The notes beneath the pieces are model-generated. The model was not told the DNA's origin. It searched no databases and saw only the letters and a list, made by a program, of their open reading frames with translations. The position numbers and the translations under genes were made by a program. A stretch of 64,000 nucleotides of DNA from SZAS-103 sp038323475 (GTDB lineage: Bacteria; Pseudomonadota; Gammaproteobacteria; Xanthomonadales; Xanthomonadaceae): NCBI GenBank assembly GCA_038323475.1, contig JBBQHA010000002.1, positions 3,094 to 67,093 on the forward strand, in the 5' to 3' direction. Shown here one piece after another: positions 40,255 through 48,474 of this stretch; position 1 is the first letter of the stretch, and every line of letters starts with the position of its first letter.

Positions 40255-43137
40255 TTATGCCACGACGCCAAAATCCAGCCCATGCGCACGGCAAACATCG
40301 CGGATCGTAGCGCGTGCCGCATCGATCGTCGCATCCAGCGTCACCACGCGCGGACGGCGGTCGAGGGTGCAGTCCAGCGAGCGTTGCAGCAGGACCGCGT
40401 GCGCGTCGACGAGCGCATCGCGTTGCGCTTCGGAAAAGATTCCGCAGCGCTCGAGGGTCGCAATCAATTCGGCGCTCGCACGCGGCAGCAGCAATCCGGG
40501 ATTCGCGTGCGCATGCGCGAGCACCTGGTATTGCAGCAGGAATTCCAGGTCGACCAGTCCGCCTTCGCCCTGCTTGAGGTCGAAGCGATCGGCTTGGGTG
40601 CGATCGAGTTCACCGCGCATGCGCGTGCGCATCGCAAGCACGTCGGCGCGCTGTTTCGCCGCATCGCGCGATTGCGCGAGCACGTCGGCGCGGATCGCGT
40701 CGAAGCGTGCGAGCGTCGCAGGCGACCCGGCGATGCCGCGCGCACGCACCAGCGCCTGGCGCTCCCAGGTCCATGCACGGTCGCGCTGGTAATCGGCGAA
40801 GCCATCGACGCTCGCGACCAGCAGCCCTTTCGCTCCATCGGGACGCAGGCGCACGTCGACTTCGTACAGGCGTCCGGCCGGCGTCGCGGTGCCGAGCAGG
40901 CTGACCAGTTTCTGCGCGAGCCGCGCGTGCTGGCGCACCCTCTCATGGTCGCCAGCCCAACCGGAATCGTCGCGTAGCGACGCAATCGTTTCTCTCCCCT
41001 CTGGGGGAGATGGGGGAACCGTCGGCCCAGCCGACGGTGGGGAGAGGGATGCCATGTCGCGTGCGACATGACCGTGCAGGAACACGAGATCGAGGTCGGA
41101 CACGAACCCGAGTTCCTCGCCGCCGATGCTGCCATAACCGATCACCGCGAAACCGTCCTCCTCGTCGCCACGGCGCACCGCACGACGCGCGAGCGCGAGC
41201 GCGGCGACCAGCACGGTTTCGGCGAGCCAGGCGAGTTGGCCCGCCGCATCCAGCGCATCGGTGCGCTGCTTGAGCAAGGCCAGCCCGATGCGGAAGCTGG
41301 CGCCCTGGCGGAATTCTGCCAGCGCGTGCAATGCGGCTTCGATGTCGTCGGGCGGCACGGCATCGAGCATGCGTGCGCACTCGGCTGCAAGATTTTCGCG
41401 CGTCGGCACCGCGCCGGCAGCGCGCGCGTCGAGCAATTCGTCGAGCAGCAGCGGATGCGCGGCGACGCGTTCGGCGAGCAAGGCGCTGCGCGCCCCCACT
41501 TGCACGAGCCGTTGCAACGCGACCGGCTGTTCGTCGAGCAGGGCCAGGTAGCTCCCGCGCCGCGCGATCGCCTGCAGCAATGCGAGCAGTCGCGGCAATG
41601 CAAGATCGGCCGCGCCACTGTCGGCGGCAGCGCGCAGCATGCGCGGCACGACGCGATCGAGCCGGCCGCGCGCGCGGCCGGCCAGTGCGCGCACCGCCGG
41701 CGACCGCGCAAAATCGCGCAGCGCCGCATCCTGCGCATCGGCCTTCGCGAAGCCCGCGGCGAGCAACGCTTGCGCGTCGCCGCCATCGGGCAATGCAAGC
41801 CAGTAGTCGTCGAGCGAGGTCGGCGCTTCGCCGCCGCGACGACGCGCAGCGAGCAGGCGCTCGAACTCCGCCGACACCAGGGTGCGCTGCGCATCGAGAT
41901 CCGCGCGCAACCTGGCCACGTCCGCATAGCCTAGGCCGAACGCGATGCGCTGCCGCGCGAACGCATCGTCCGGCAACGCATGCACCTGTTGGTCGGCGAA
42001 CATCTGCACGCGGTTTTCGAGTTGGCGCAGGAACCGGTAGGCCTGCGCCAATCGCGTCGCGGTCTCCTCGGTGACATGGCCCGCCGCCGCCAGCGCATCG
42101 AGCGCCGGCAGCAGCGATTGCGTTCGCAACGCCGGTTCGCGTCCGCCGCGGATCAGTTGCAGCGCCTGCACGAGGAATTCGATTTCGCGGATGCCGCCGG
42201 GACCAAGCTTGAGGTGATCGGCCATGATGTCGTCGGAGCGGGCGCGACGCTCGTCGGCGGCGATCAATGCCTTCATCTCGCGCAGGCCGTCGAGCGCGGT
42301 GTAATCGAGGTAGCGGCGATAAACGAATGGCCGCAGCGTGACCAGCAGGCGTTCGCCGCCCGCGATGTCGCCCGCGACGGGCCGCGCCTTGATCCACGCG
42401 TAACGCTCCCAGTCGCGACCTTCGCTCTGGTAGTACTGCTCCATCGCGGCGAACGACAACGCGAGCTGGCCGACGCCGCCGAACGGCCGCAGCCGCATGT
42501 CCACGCGATAGCAGAACCCGTCGGGCGTGACCTCGTCGAGCAACTGGATCAGGCGCTGACCGGTGCGCGCGTAGTACCGCTCCGCGTCGAGGGGTCGCGC
42601 ACCATCGCTCGCTCCGCCCGCCGCGTAGGCGAACACCAGGTCCACGTCGGAAGAGAAATTGAGCTCGCCGCCACCGAGCTTGCCGAGCCCGAAGACCACG
42701 AGCCGCTGCGCATCGCCGTCGGGGTCGCGGATGACGCCGTGCGCCTGCGCGATCTGTACCTCGACCGCCGTCAGCGCAGTTTCGATCGCCGCATCCGCGA
42801 GCGCGCTGGCGCCTGCGAGCGTGTCGTCCACCGTGTCGATGCCGGCGACATCCCGCCAGACCAGTCGCAACGATGCGCGTGCGCGCCAGCGTCGCAATTG
42901 CGCGGGCCATGCGGCGGGCGTCGCGGGATCGAGCGTCGGCGCGGCCGGCATCGGCCCATCGAGCACGGCAATCGCATCGGCCTGGTCGCGCAGCACGCCG
43001 AATGCGAAATCGCTCGCCAGCAGCAGGCGTTCGAGGGCATCGTGCTGGAGCGTCGGCGCATGCGCGCGTTGCGGCGCCAACGCATCCAGCCGCTGCGCGA
43101 GCAGTCGGGACAACGGTGCGGGGAGCGCGTCGTTCAT
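40255..43137 (-). CDS. glnE: glutamine synthetase adenylyltransferase / adenylyl-removing enzyme
   Basis: This bifunctional protein of 960 residues switches glutamine synthetase activity in response to PII. The N-terminal (deadenylylation) nucleotidyltransferase site is VFGLGKLGGGELNFSSDVDL with YRVDMRLRPFGGVGQLALSF. The C-terminal (adenylylation) site is GYGSIGGEELGFVSDLDLVF with YEVDVRLRPDGAKGLLV. Within the C-terminal catalytic domain, residues of about 698-716 (SLSPPSAGPTVPPSPPEGRE) are a repeat-derived insertion directly after the DLDLVFLHG strand (see 40992-41046). The rest has normal length and order. Confidence 0.95.
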   Translation of the reverse strand: MNDALPAPLSRLLAQRLDALAPQRAHAPTLQHDALERLLLASDFAFGVLRDQADAIAVLDGPMPAAPTLDPATPAAWPAQLRRWRARASLRLVWRDVAGIDTVDDTLAGASALADAAIETALTAVEVQIAQAHGVIRDPDGDAQRLVVFGLGKLGGGELNFSSDVDLVFAYAAGGASDGARPLDAERYYARTGQRLIQLLDEVTPDGFCYRVDMRLRPFGGVGQLALSFAAMEQYYQSEGRDWERYAWIKARPVAGDIAGGERLLVTLRPFVYRRYLDYTALDGLREMKALIAADERRARSDDIMADHLKLGPGGIREIEFLVQALQLIRGGREPALRTQSLLPALDALAAAGHVTEETATRLAQAYRFLRQLENRVQMFADQQVHALPDDAFARQRIAFGLGYADVARLRADLDAQRTLVSAEFERLLAARRRGGEAPTSLDDYWLALPDGGDAQALLAAGFAKADAQDAALRDFARSPAVRALAGRARGRLDRVVPRMLRAAADSGAADLALPRLLALLQAIARRGSYLALLDEQPVALQRLVQVGARSALLAERVAAHPLLLDELLDARAAGAVPTRENLAAECARMLDAVPPDDIEAALHALAEFRQGASFRIGLALLKQRTDALDAAGQLAWLAETVLVAALALARRAVRRGDEEDGFAVIGYGSIGGEELGFVSDLDLVFLHGHVARDMASLSPPSAGPTVPPSPPEGRETIASLRDDSGWAGDHERVRQHARLAQKLVSLLGTATPAGRLYEVDVRLRPDGAKGLLVASVDGFADYQRDRAWTWERQALVRARGIAGSPATLARFDAIRADVLAQSRDAAKQRADVLAMRTRMRGELDRTQADRFDLKQGEGGLVDLEFLLQYQVLAHAHANPGLLLPRASAELIATLERCGIFSEAQRDALVDAHAVLLQRSLDCTLDRRPRVVTLDATIDAARATIRDVCRAHGLDFGVVA
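40992..41046. repeat. nested palindromic repeat inserted in frame in glnE
   Basis: Outer arms CTCTCCCC (40992-40999) and GGGGAGAG (41039-41046) enclose a perfect inner hairpin ACCGTCGGC (41018-41026) / GCCGACGGT (41030-41038). The CTCTCC/GGAGAG arms resemble the element inside thrC. On the minus strand it reads through as a Ser/Pro-rich peptide between the second catalytic strand and the LAQKLVSLLG helix. Confidence 0.82.
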
Positions 43138-43410
43138 CCGCGCATTCTTTCACGGTTGAACCGGGTCATCGATTGGTAAGCGTCCATGTGCGGCGCGTCG
43201 CTCTTGCGCATCCATGCGCCCGCGACATTGGCACGTCCATGTGCGGTAAAACAAACCCGCAGCGGCATGCACCGCTGCGGGTTTGGATCCTCTCCCCCAC
43301 CGTGACATTCCGGCATGCTTCCCCAAGCCTGCCGGAACCCGCGCGCATCATAGTCAGAGCCGCCGTCGCAAAGCGCGCTGCATTGCAGCACAACGCCGCG
43401 TGTTTCGCAC
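43138..43410. other. intergenic region between mgtE and glnE
   Basis: Besides the terminator at 43247-43284 it has a 13-base direct repeat CGTCCATGTGCGG at 43181-43193 and 43234-43246 with a partial third copy (GCATCCATGCGCC) between. No gene is supported. Confidence 0.5.
43247..43284 (-). terminator. intrinsic terminator downstream of mgtE
   Basis: A perfect 13-bp stem, AAACCCGCAGCGG (43253-43265) with CCGCTGCGGGTTT (43272-43284), loop CATGCA. On the minus strand the stem is followed by TTTGTTTT, so it should stop transcripts leaving mgtE before glnE. Confidence 0.85.
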
Positions 43411-44592
43411 TCACCCGATCAGCATCGTCGCCAGGCCGAGGAACAAACCCATGCTCAGCACGTCGGTGACCGTGCTCAGGAAAATGCCCGCTGCCGTCGC
43501 CGGATCGGCGCCGACACGACGCAGCATCAGCGGAATCGAGGCAGCCGCCATGCCCGCCAGCGTACAGCTCACCGTCATCGCGACCAGGATCGCGCCGGAC
43601 AGGCGCAGCGCCGCGGGTTCATGCCGGCCGTGCGCGATCAGGTACATCGCCAGGGCCGCGAGGACACCGGACGCGAGCCCGTTGAGGAACCCGAGCCAAC
43701 CTTCCTTCAACACCATCGAGCGGATGCCGTCGTCGTGCAACTCGCCGAGCGTCACCCCGCGCAGCACGACCGCGAGCGACTGCGAACCGAGGTTGCCGCA
43801 CTGGCCCGACATCACCGGCAGGAAGATCGCGAGCACGACGATGCGGTTGATCGAATCCTGGAACACACCGACCACCGACGCCGATATCGCCACGGTGAGC
43901 AGGTTCACCAGCAGCCACGGATGCCGGAAGCGGAAGCTGCGCGGCCATGGCGTTGCGAGGCGCTCCTCTTTCTCGACGCCGACCATCGCACCGGCCTGCG
44001 CCGAAATCGCGAACGCCTGCTGCTCGAACAGCGCCGCGCCCTTGACCAGGCCGAGCAGGCGGCCATCGGCTTCGCAGACCGGATAGATGGGATAGTGGCG
44101 GGTCACCACCTCGTGCATGGCATCGACCAGCGACATCGTCGGCACCAGGAAAAACGGCGCTCGCACCATCACGTCGGCCATGGTCTGCCCGCGCTCCCCG
44201 AACACGAGCTCGCGGAACGCGACCACGCCGCGCAACACGCCTTCCTCGTCGGCCACGAACACGTAGATCACCATGCGTCGCTTGACGAGATCGCGCAGCG
44301 CTTCGACGACTTCGCCGATGGTCGCATCGAGCGCGAAGATCGCGGGCGCGGACTCCATCAATCGGCCGACCGTGCCTTCCGCGTAGTCGTAGCCGAGCAG
44401 CAGGTCGTGGGCGATGTCGGCGCGCTCGATCGCCTCGCGGCGCGCCGGATCGAAACGCTCCAGCACCTTGTGCGCCTGTTCCGCCGGAAGCTGGTGCAAC
44501 GCGCTGGCGATCTCCGCGTCGCTGCCATCGCGCAATTGCGCGGCCACGCTACGGCTGTCGAGTTCGCGCAGGTCGTGTTCGGCGTGCCGCAT
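43411..44592 (-). CDS. mgtE: magnesium transporter MgtE
   Basis: It encodes 393 residues. An N-terminal helical MgtE_N domain (SALHQLPAEQAHKVLERFDP) and a CBS pair (DVMVRAPFFLVPTMSLVDAM and VTRHYPIYPVCEADGRLLGL) come before five membrane helices with FLPVMSGQCGNLGSQSLAVV and the conserved SGAILVAMTVSCTLAGMAAA. It forms a Mg2+-gated channel in the inner membrane. GGAG lies seven bases before ATG 44592. The in-frame sequence further upstream belongs to a decayed amine-oxidase gene, so the longer start is rejected. Confidence 0.93.
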   Translation of the reverse strand: MRHAEHDLRELDSRSVAAQLRDGSDAEIASALHQLPAEQAHKVLERFDPARREAIERADIAHDLLLGYDYAEGTVGRLMESAPAIFALDATIGEVVEALRDLVKRRMVIYVFVADEEGVLRGVVAFRELVFGERGQTMADVMVRAPFFLVPTMSLVDAMHEVVTRHYPIYPVCEADGRLLGLVKGAALFEQQAFAISAQAGAMVGVEKEERLATPWPRSFRFRHPWLLVNLLTVAISASVVGVFQDSINRIVVLAIFLPVMSGQCGNLGSQSLAVVLRGVTLGELHDDGIRSMVLKEGWLGFLNGLASGVLAALAMYLIAHGRHEPAALRLSGAILVAMTVSCTLAGMAAASIPLMLRRVGADPATAAGIFLSTVTDVLSMGLFLGLATMLIG

Positions 44593-44673
44593 CGAAAGCT
44601 CCGCTGGCCAGGAGAAAAGATACCGCGAACGCAGTCCGTCGCGGTATCTCGGTGCAGGAATCAGCCGCGCGCG

Positions 44674-45126
44674 CCAGAGGCGGCGGTCGAATCCGATCAT
44701 CAGCTTCGCATTCGTTCCGTAGCGCAGATCGCGGGTCGCGCGCTGCTTGGCCGCCGGCAGCGGCACCTCAAGCCGGACCTCAGGCAAGGTGGTGAACGGG
44801 ATCGCGAGCGGCACCGCGGATGCGCGCGTGGTCGCTGTCGATCAGCTGGCCGCCCAGTTCCACGACCTGCGCATCCGGGAAGAATCCGCGCAGGCTGACC
44901 ATGCGGCCGCCGATGCGGTCGTTCGCCTCGATCACGCGCACGCGGACGCCGGCCTGGCGTAGTCGCCATGCCGCGGCCAGACCGGCCATGCCAGCGTCGA
45001 CCACGATGACCTCGTCCCCGTCGTGGCGATCCGGCAGTTTCGCGCCGTGTGCGGGCAACCCGCGAGTGCGAGCGTCGCCACCATGCCGCACGAGTTGCGC
45101 AGGAAGCGCCGTCGCGCCGCGTCCAC
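44674..45126 (-). pseudogene. remnant of a flavin monoamine-oxidase gene
   Basis: Three pieces in different frames remain. A Tat-type signal (MDAARRRFLRNSCGMVATLA, GTG start at 45126) is followed, after a frameshift near 45060, by an FAD-binding N-terminus (DEVIVVDAGMAGLAAAWRLR, then RVIEANDRIGGRMVSLRGFF and VELGGQLID). Near 44812 the frame changes again and most of the enzyme is missing, leaving IPFTTLPEVRLEVPLP and YGTNAKLMIGFDRRLW. So the gene has a frameshift and a large internal deletion. The last piece runs in frame into mgtE. Confidence 0.8.
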
Positions 45127-45395
45127 GCGCAGTTCTGCGCATGCCCGATCACTTCATCGAGTGGCGCCGACGCATGGCGCGCGCTGCAAGGTATCGAACA
45201 AGGGAGCGCGAGCCATGGCCTGTTCCCGGTATCCGCAATTGCGCATGCGGTTCACCGCGAACCATAGGCCGCATCGGCCAGTCCAGGCACATCGCTGGCG
45301 GCTGCGATCGTCCGGCACGTGCCTGGCATATCGCGGTCCGCAGCAGGCCGGCTTCACGGTTATCCTGTGTCTCCGCCCCGCCCTCCGTGGTCGCA
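45127..45395. other. intergenic region, no gene recognised
   Basis: 269 bases between the amine-oxidase remnant and the TlpA-like gene. Open frames exist on both strands, but none has a start signal or a recognisable domain. It may hold degraded sequence of the same remnant. Confidence 0.45.
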
Positions 45396-45893
45396 ATGCG
45401 CGCGTTCGTGCTGTGCCTGATTTGTTGTTGCTGCATCCAGACTGCATGGAGCAAGGGCCTCGCAGTCGGCAAACCCGCGCCCGCGATCACGGCGACCCTG
45501 CTCGACGGCAGCACGTTCGACCTTGCCGCGCTGTCGGGCAAGGTGGTCGTGGTGAATTTCTGGGCGACATGGTGCGCGCCCTGCCGTGCCGAGATGCCCG
45601 CGCTGGATGCGTTCCAGCGCGCGCACAAATCCGAGGGACTGGTAGTGATTGCGATCAGCCTCGATACGCACGACGACCTGCCGAAGGTCAGGGTCGTGAT
45701 GCACGATTTCAGCTACCCGGGGGCGTTGATCGAGAACGCGAACATCAAGGGCTACGGTCGCATCTGGCGGGTGCCGCTGACGTTCGCGATCGATCGCCAC
45801 GGCGTACTCCGCCGCGATGGATTCGCGGCGACGCCGACCATCGACGCCGCCGCACTCGACCGGGACGTGCTGCCGCTGTTGCGCGAGCACTGA
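45396..45893 (+). CDS. TlpA-family thioredoxin-like protein, periplasmic
   Basis: It encodes 165 residues. A short signal peptide (MRAFVLCLICCCCIQTAWS) with an unusual Cys run precedes a redoxin domain: VGKPAPAITATLLDGSTFDL, the redox site VVVNFWATWCAPCRAEMPAL and VPLTFAIDRHGVLRRDGFAA. Such proteins reduce disulfides in the periplasm, for example in cytochrome c or copper-site assembly. The neighbours (barrel protein, DUF2946) fit a metal-handling role, but that is inference. Confidence 0.88.
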   Translation: MRAFVLCLICCCCIQTAWSKGLAVGKPAPAITATLLDGSTFDLAALSGKVVVVNFWATWCAPCRAEMPALDAFQRAHKSEGLVVIAISLDTHDDLPKVRVVMHDFSYPGALIENANIKGYGRIWRVPLTFAIDRHGVLRRDGFAATPTIDAAALDRDVLPLLREH

Positions 45894-45927
45894 GCCGGCA
45901 TCCATTCCGCGCGGATCGCGGCAATCC

Positions 45928-46878
45928 TCAGAACGCATAGCGCAGTCCGACCGACGCCGTCCAGCGCGGCGCAAGCTGAAAGCCGTTGACGCGCTGGTAG
46001 ACCGGTACCTGCAGGAAACCGTACGCGTGCAATTTGCCGCTGATCTGCGCGGTGACTCCAGGACTCAGGTCGACCAGGGCGCCGCCGCTGTTGTCGATAT
46101 CGGCTTCGATGCCCGAATCGCGCCGTGCGATGCGCGCATTGAGCTGCAACTCCGGCGTGAATTTCGGATTGGCCATGTAGCGCAGGCCTGCATTCGCTCC
46201 GAACGACGCGCCGGTGCGGTAGCCATCGCGCGAACCCAGCGCGATCTGCGCGATGCCTTGCGCGAACCAGTCGAAATCCTGGTTGATCGCGCCGAACCTG
46301 TAGACGCCGAGCAGCAGGTCGGTCGTGCCGCTACCGGGCTGCAGACCACGATCCAGCGGCTCTCCTGTTTGCGGCCCGCTGGCGAAGACGTCGCCATGGC
46401 GACCTGTCGGCAGCTTCAACCCGAACTGGATGCCGGCATCATGCTGCGGCGAGAACCCCTGGTAGCGCGCGAGCACACGCAGGTCGCCGATGCCGCGCGA
46501 CGCCGACGATGAAATCGCCGTATCGCCTTCGGCGACGGTCTGGTGTGTGCGATCGATGGACGGCAACTGCATGTTCACGCCCCAATCCGCGTTCGGGCTG
46601 TAGTCGAGGCCCAGCGTGGTGTAGCGGTTGATCGTGCCTTGCTCGATCTCGCGATCGTTCGGGAATGCGATGCCACCGCGATCGACGCTGCGGATGCCGC
46701 TGCGCAACTGCGATTGGTCGATGAAGTCGTAACGCAGGTCGAGCCGGAAACCCGACGAAGCACTCAGTCCCTGGCTGTCCCAGTCGGAGCTGAGCGTACA
46801 ACCGCAGGACGAGCAGGCGAACGCGGAGGCCGGCAGCAAAGCGAGTACGGCGATGAAGCAATGACGCTGGATGTGCAT
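45928..46878 (-). CDS. outer-membrane beta-barrel protein, transporter-like
   Basis: It encodes 316 residues. ATG 46878 has GAGGT five bases upstream. The signal peptide ends ASAFA and is followed by a Cys cluster CSSCGCTLSSDWDSQG. The rest consists of alternating strands (LDLRYDFIDQSQLRSGI, YTTLGLDYSPNADWGVNMQL, TDLLLGVYRFGAINQDFDWF) and ends with WTASVGLRYAF, an aromatic C-terminal residue as in BAM-inserted barrels. The Cys cluster at the mature N-terminus suggests metal binding. The family is known near redoxins and DUF2946; substrate unknown. Confidence 0.72.
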   Translation of the reverse strand: MHIQRHCFIAVLALLPASAFACSSCGCTLSSDWDSQGLSASSGFRLDLRYDFIDQSQLRSGIRSVDRGGIAFPNDREIEQGTINRYTTLGLDYSPNADWGVNMQLPSIDRTHQTVAEGDTAISSSASRGIGDLRVLARYQGFSPQHDAGIQFGLKLPTGRHGDVFASGPQTGEPLDRGLQPGSGTTDLLLGVYRFGAINQDFDWFAQGIAQIALGSRDGYRTGASFGANAGLRYMANPKFTPELQLNARIARRDSGIEADIDNSGGALVDLSPGVTAQISGKLHAYGFLQVPVYQRVNGFQLAPRWTASVGLRYAF

Positions 46879-47064
46879 GGAAACCTCGTTGTATAGGCAC
46901 CGTCCGCGCGCAGGCGTTTGCCGCGACGGAGTCGGGTACGGAAGGATGATTGGTCGATCGTGCACGCTCTCTGCGTACGGGGCGTCCGTGCAGACAAGCG
47001 CACGGCAGCGGCCAGCAGCAGATCGAGGCGCGCCGCGAACGACAGCGCGTCATGCGCAAAGCAA

Positions 47065-47466
47065 TCAGGCAGAGACAGGCGGCCCGCGCGATCCGAGCCC
47101 GCAGGGATGGCGTATCGCAACGCTCGGCGCGCAGCGGCGTCGCGAAAAAATCCAGCCAGGTGCGGGCAGCGCAGGCAGGACAAGCAGCACCATTGCCAGC
47201 ATCGCGAGACTGGCCAGCAACGGGCAATACGCGCAATCGACGTGGCCACCATCGCCATGCGACGGCATCGCATGGCCTGCCTCGCCCATCATCCCGGCGT
47301 GGCCGTGCATGGGGTGCATGCCAGACATGCTGGCCATCGGGGTCGTGCGGTCAGGGCCGGAGTTCGCATGGCCGCCGATGCGGATCAAGCTGGGTACCAA
47401 CGCCATCAGCAGCGCGGCGATCATCGCCAGCTGCAGCATCGCCTTTTGGAAGGAGCGGGAACGCAT
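47065..47466 (-). CDS. DUF2946 family protein
   Basis: It encodes 133 residues. An N-terminal hydrophobic segment (LQLAMIAALLMALVPSLIRI) is followed by a Met/His-rich linker (MASMSGMHPMHGHAGMMGEA), a VDCAYCPLL motif and a second hydrophobic segment (LAMLAMVLLVLPALPAP). This arrangement matches DUF2946 proteins, which often accompany copper or TonB-type metal systems. The Met/His linker and Cys pair could bind copper. It lies 186 bases upstream of the barrel gene on the same strand. Confidence 0.78.
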   Translation of the reverse strand: MRSRSFQKAMLQLAMIAALLMALVPSLIRIGGHANSGPDRTTPMASMSGMHPMHGHAGMMGEAGHAMPSHGDGGHVDCAYCPLLASLAMLAMVLLVLPALPAPGWIFSRRRCAPSVAIRHPCGLGSRGPPVSA

Positions 47467-47532
47467 CGCGCCATTTTAGCGCGGACGCATCGCCGTTGCG
47501 GGCACGGGTACGGATCGGGCGCACCAACAAGA

Positions 47533-47558
47533 ACGCGCGCCCCGATCGGAGCGCGCGT
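47533..47558 (-). terminator. hairpin downstream of the Tyr/His-rich protein gene
   Basis: ACGCGCGC (47533-47540) pairs perfectly with GCGCGCGT (47551-47558). On the minus strand it is followed by TTCTTGTTGG, a weak U-rich stretch, so it probably ends the transcript of the gene at 47590. Confidence 0.55.
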
Positions 47559-47589
47559 CGTTTGTCGTGCCGTGCAGCCGGGCTGGAAC

Positions 47590-48252
47590 TTAGTGCTGCG
47601 GCACCTGCCCGCGGGTCTGGTTGCTGTCCTGCCTGTGGTCGCCATCATGGTTGTAATAGTGCTGGCGATCCCAGCCGCCGGGCGTACTGCCGCCATGATC
47701 GTGGTCGTGGTCGTGGTCGTGGTCACCATGGTCCCGATCGCCATGATCCCTGTCTCCGTGATCACGGTCGTGGCCGTGGTCGTGGTCGTGGTCGCGCCCG
47801 CGATCATGGTCCCCGCCATAGCGGGAGCCGCCGTAGTAGCTGATGCCGTACGACACGCCCGAGCCGTAGTAGGAATTCGGCGCGTAGTAATAGCTGTCGT
47901 CGTAGTAGTCGCCCGGATAAGTGTCGTAGGACGAGTAATACGCGGAACCGTTGTCGTAGTAGTACGGATCGCTGTAGTACGGATCGCTGGCGTAGCCCGA
48001 ATAGTAGGTGGTCGGGGCATAGTAGGTGCGCGCAACGTAGCGCGGTCGCGGAGTGTAGTAGCGCGGGGCGTAGTAGCCACCGTGATAGCGCGAACCCAGG
48101 CCGAGCGACACGCCGTAATGCGAGTGGCCGTGCCATCCGCTGTGGTAACCGATGCTGATGCCATCGGCGTGGGCCGGTTGCGCCATGCCGAAGCCCGCAG
48201 CGCAGCAGACGGCGAGTCCGGCAAGTTTGAGCAGACCCATGGTGTTCGACAT
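47590..48252 (-). CDS. secreted Tyr/Gly-rich protein with an Asp-His repeat tail
   Basis: It encodes 220 residues. A signal peptide (LLKLAGLAVCCAAGFGMAQP...AHA) leads into a Tyr/Ser/Gly/Pro-rich middle (YYAPRYYTPRPRYVARTYYA, DPYYSDPYYYD). Then comes a tail of DHD, DHG and DRDH repeats at about residues 160-200, near 47660-47790. The coding DNA there is a short tandem repeat prone to slippage. The tail resembles metal-binding low-complexity segments. No catalytic domain is visible. The nearness of DUF2946 and barrel genes suggests envelope metal binding, which is inference. Confidence 0.68.
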   Translation of the reverse strand: MSNTMGLLKLAGLAVCCAAGFGMAQPAHADGISIGYHSGWHGHSHYGVSLGLGSRYHGGYYAPRYYTPRPRYVARTYYAPTTYYSGYASDPYYSDPYYYDNGSAYYSSYDTYPGDYYDDSYYYAPNSYYGSGVSYGISYYGGSRYGGDHDRGRDHDHDHGHDRDHGDRDHGDRDHGDHDHDHDHDHGGSTPGGWDRQHYYNHDGDHRQDSNQTRGQVPQH

Positions 48253-48474
48253 GACGGCTTCCTCGTGAGTGGATGTGGTGTTGCGACGCCATGCTGGGCG
48301 CGCGGGACTGAACCGGCGATTAGCAAATCCATAACGCCGAAAACCGTTTTGGTGGCCCTCAGCTTTCCGGCCGGGCACGCGCGCCTGATTCAGATTCGCG
48401 ACGGCCCGCGCACGTGGCGGCGACCCACGTTCAGGAAAAACAGCGCGCCGGAGTTTCCGACGACGAAACCGGCC

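Noticed and set aside
43181..43246. 13-base direct repeats as a possible CRISPR or operator
   Set aside because: Two full copies and one partial copy only, irregular spacing, no cas genes. They are too few to support either.
44593..44814. Extended N-terminus of MgtE
   Set aside because: The 74 extra residues match the C-terminal part of a flavin amine oxidase, not MgtE. ATG 44592 has a good ribosome-binding site.
47620..47820. Repetitive DNA as a possible CRISPR or VNTR outside a gene
   Set aside because: The repeat is coding in frame for the Asp-His tail of a secreted protein and has no spacers.
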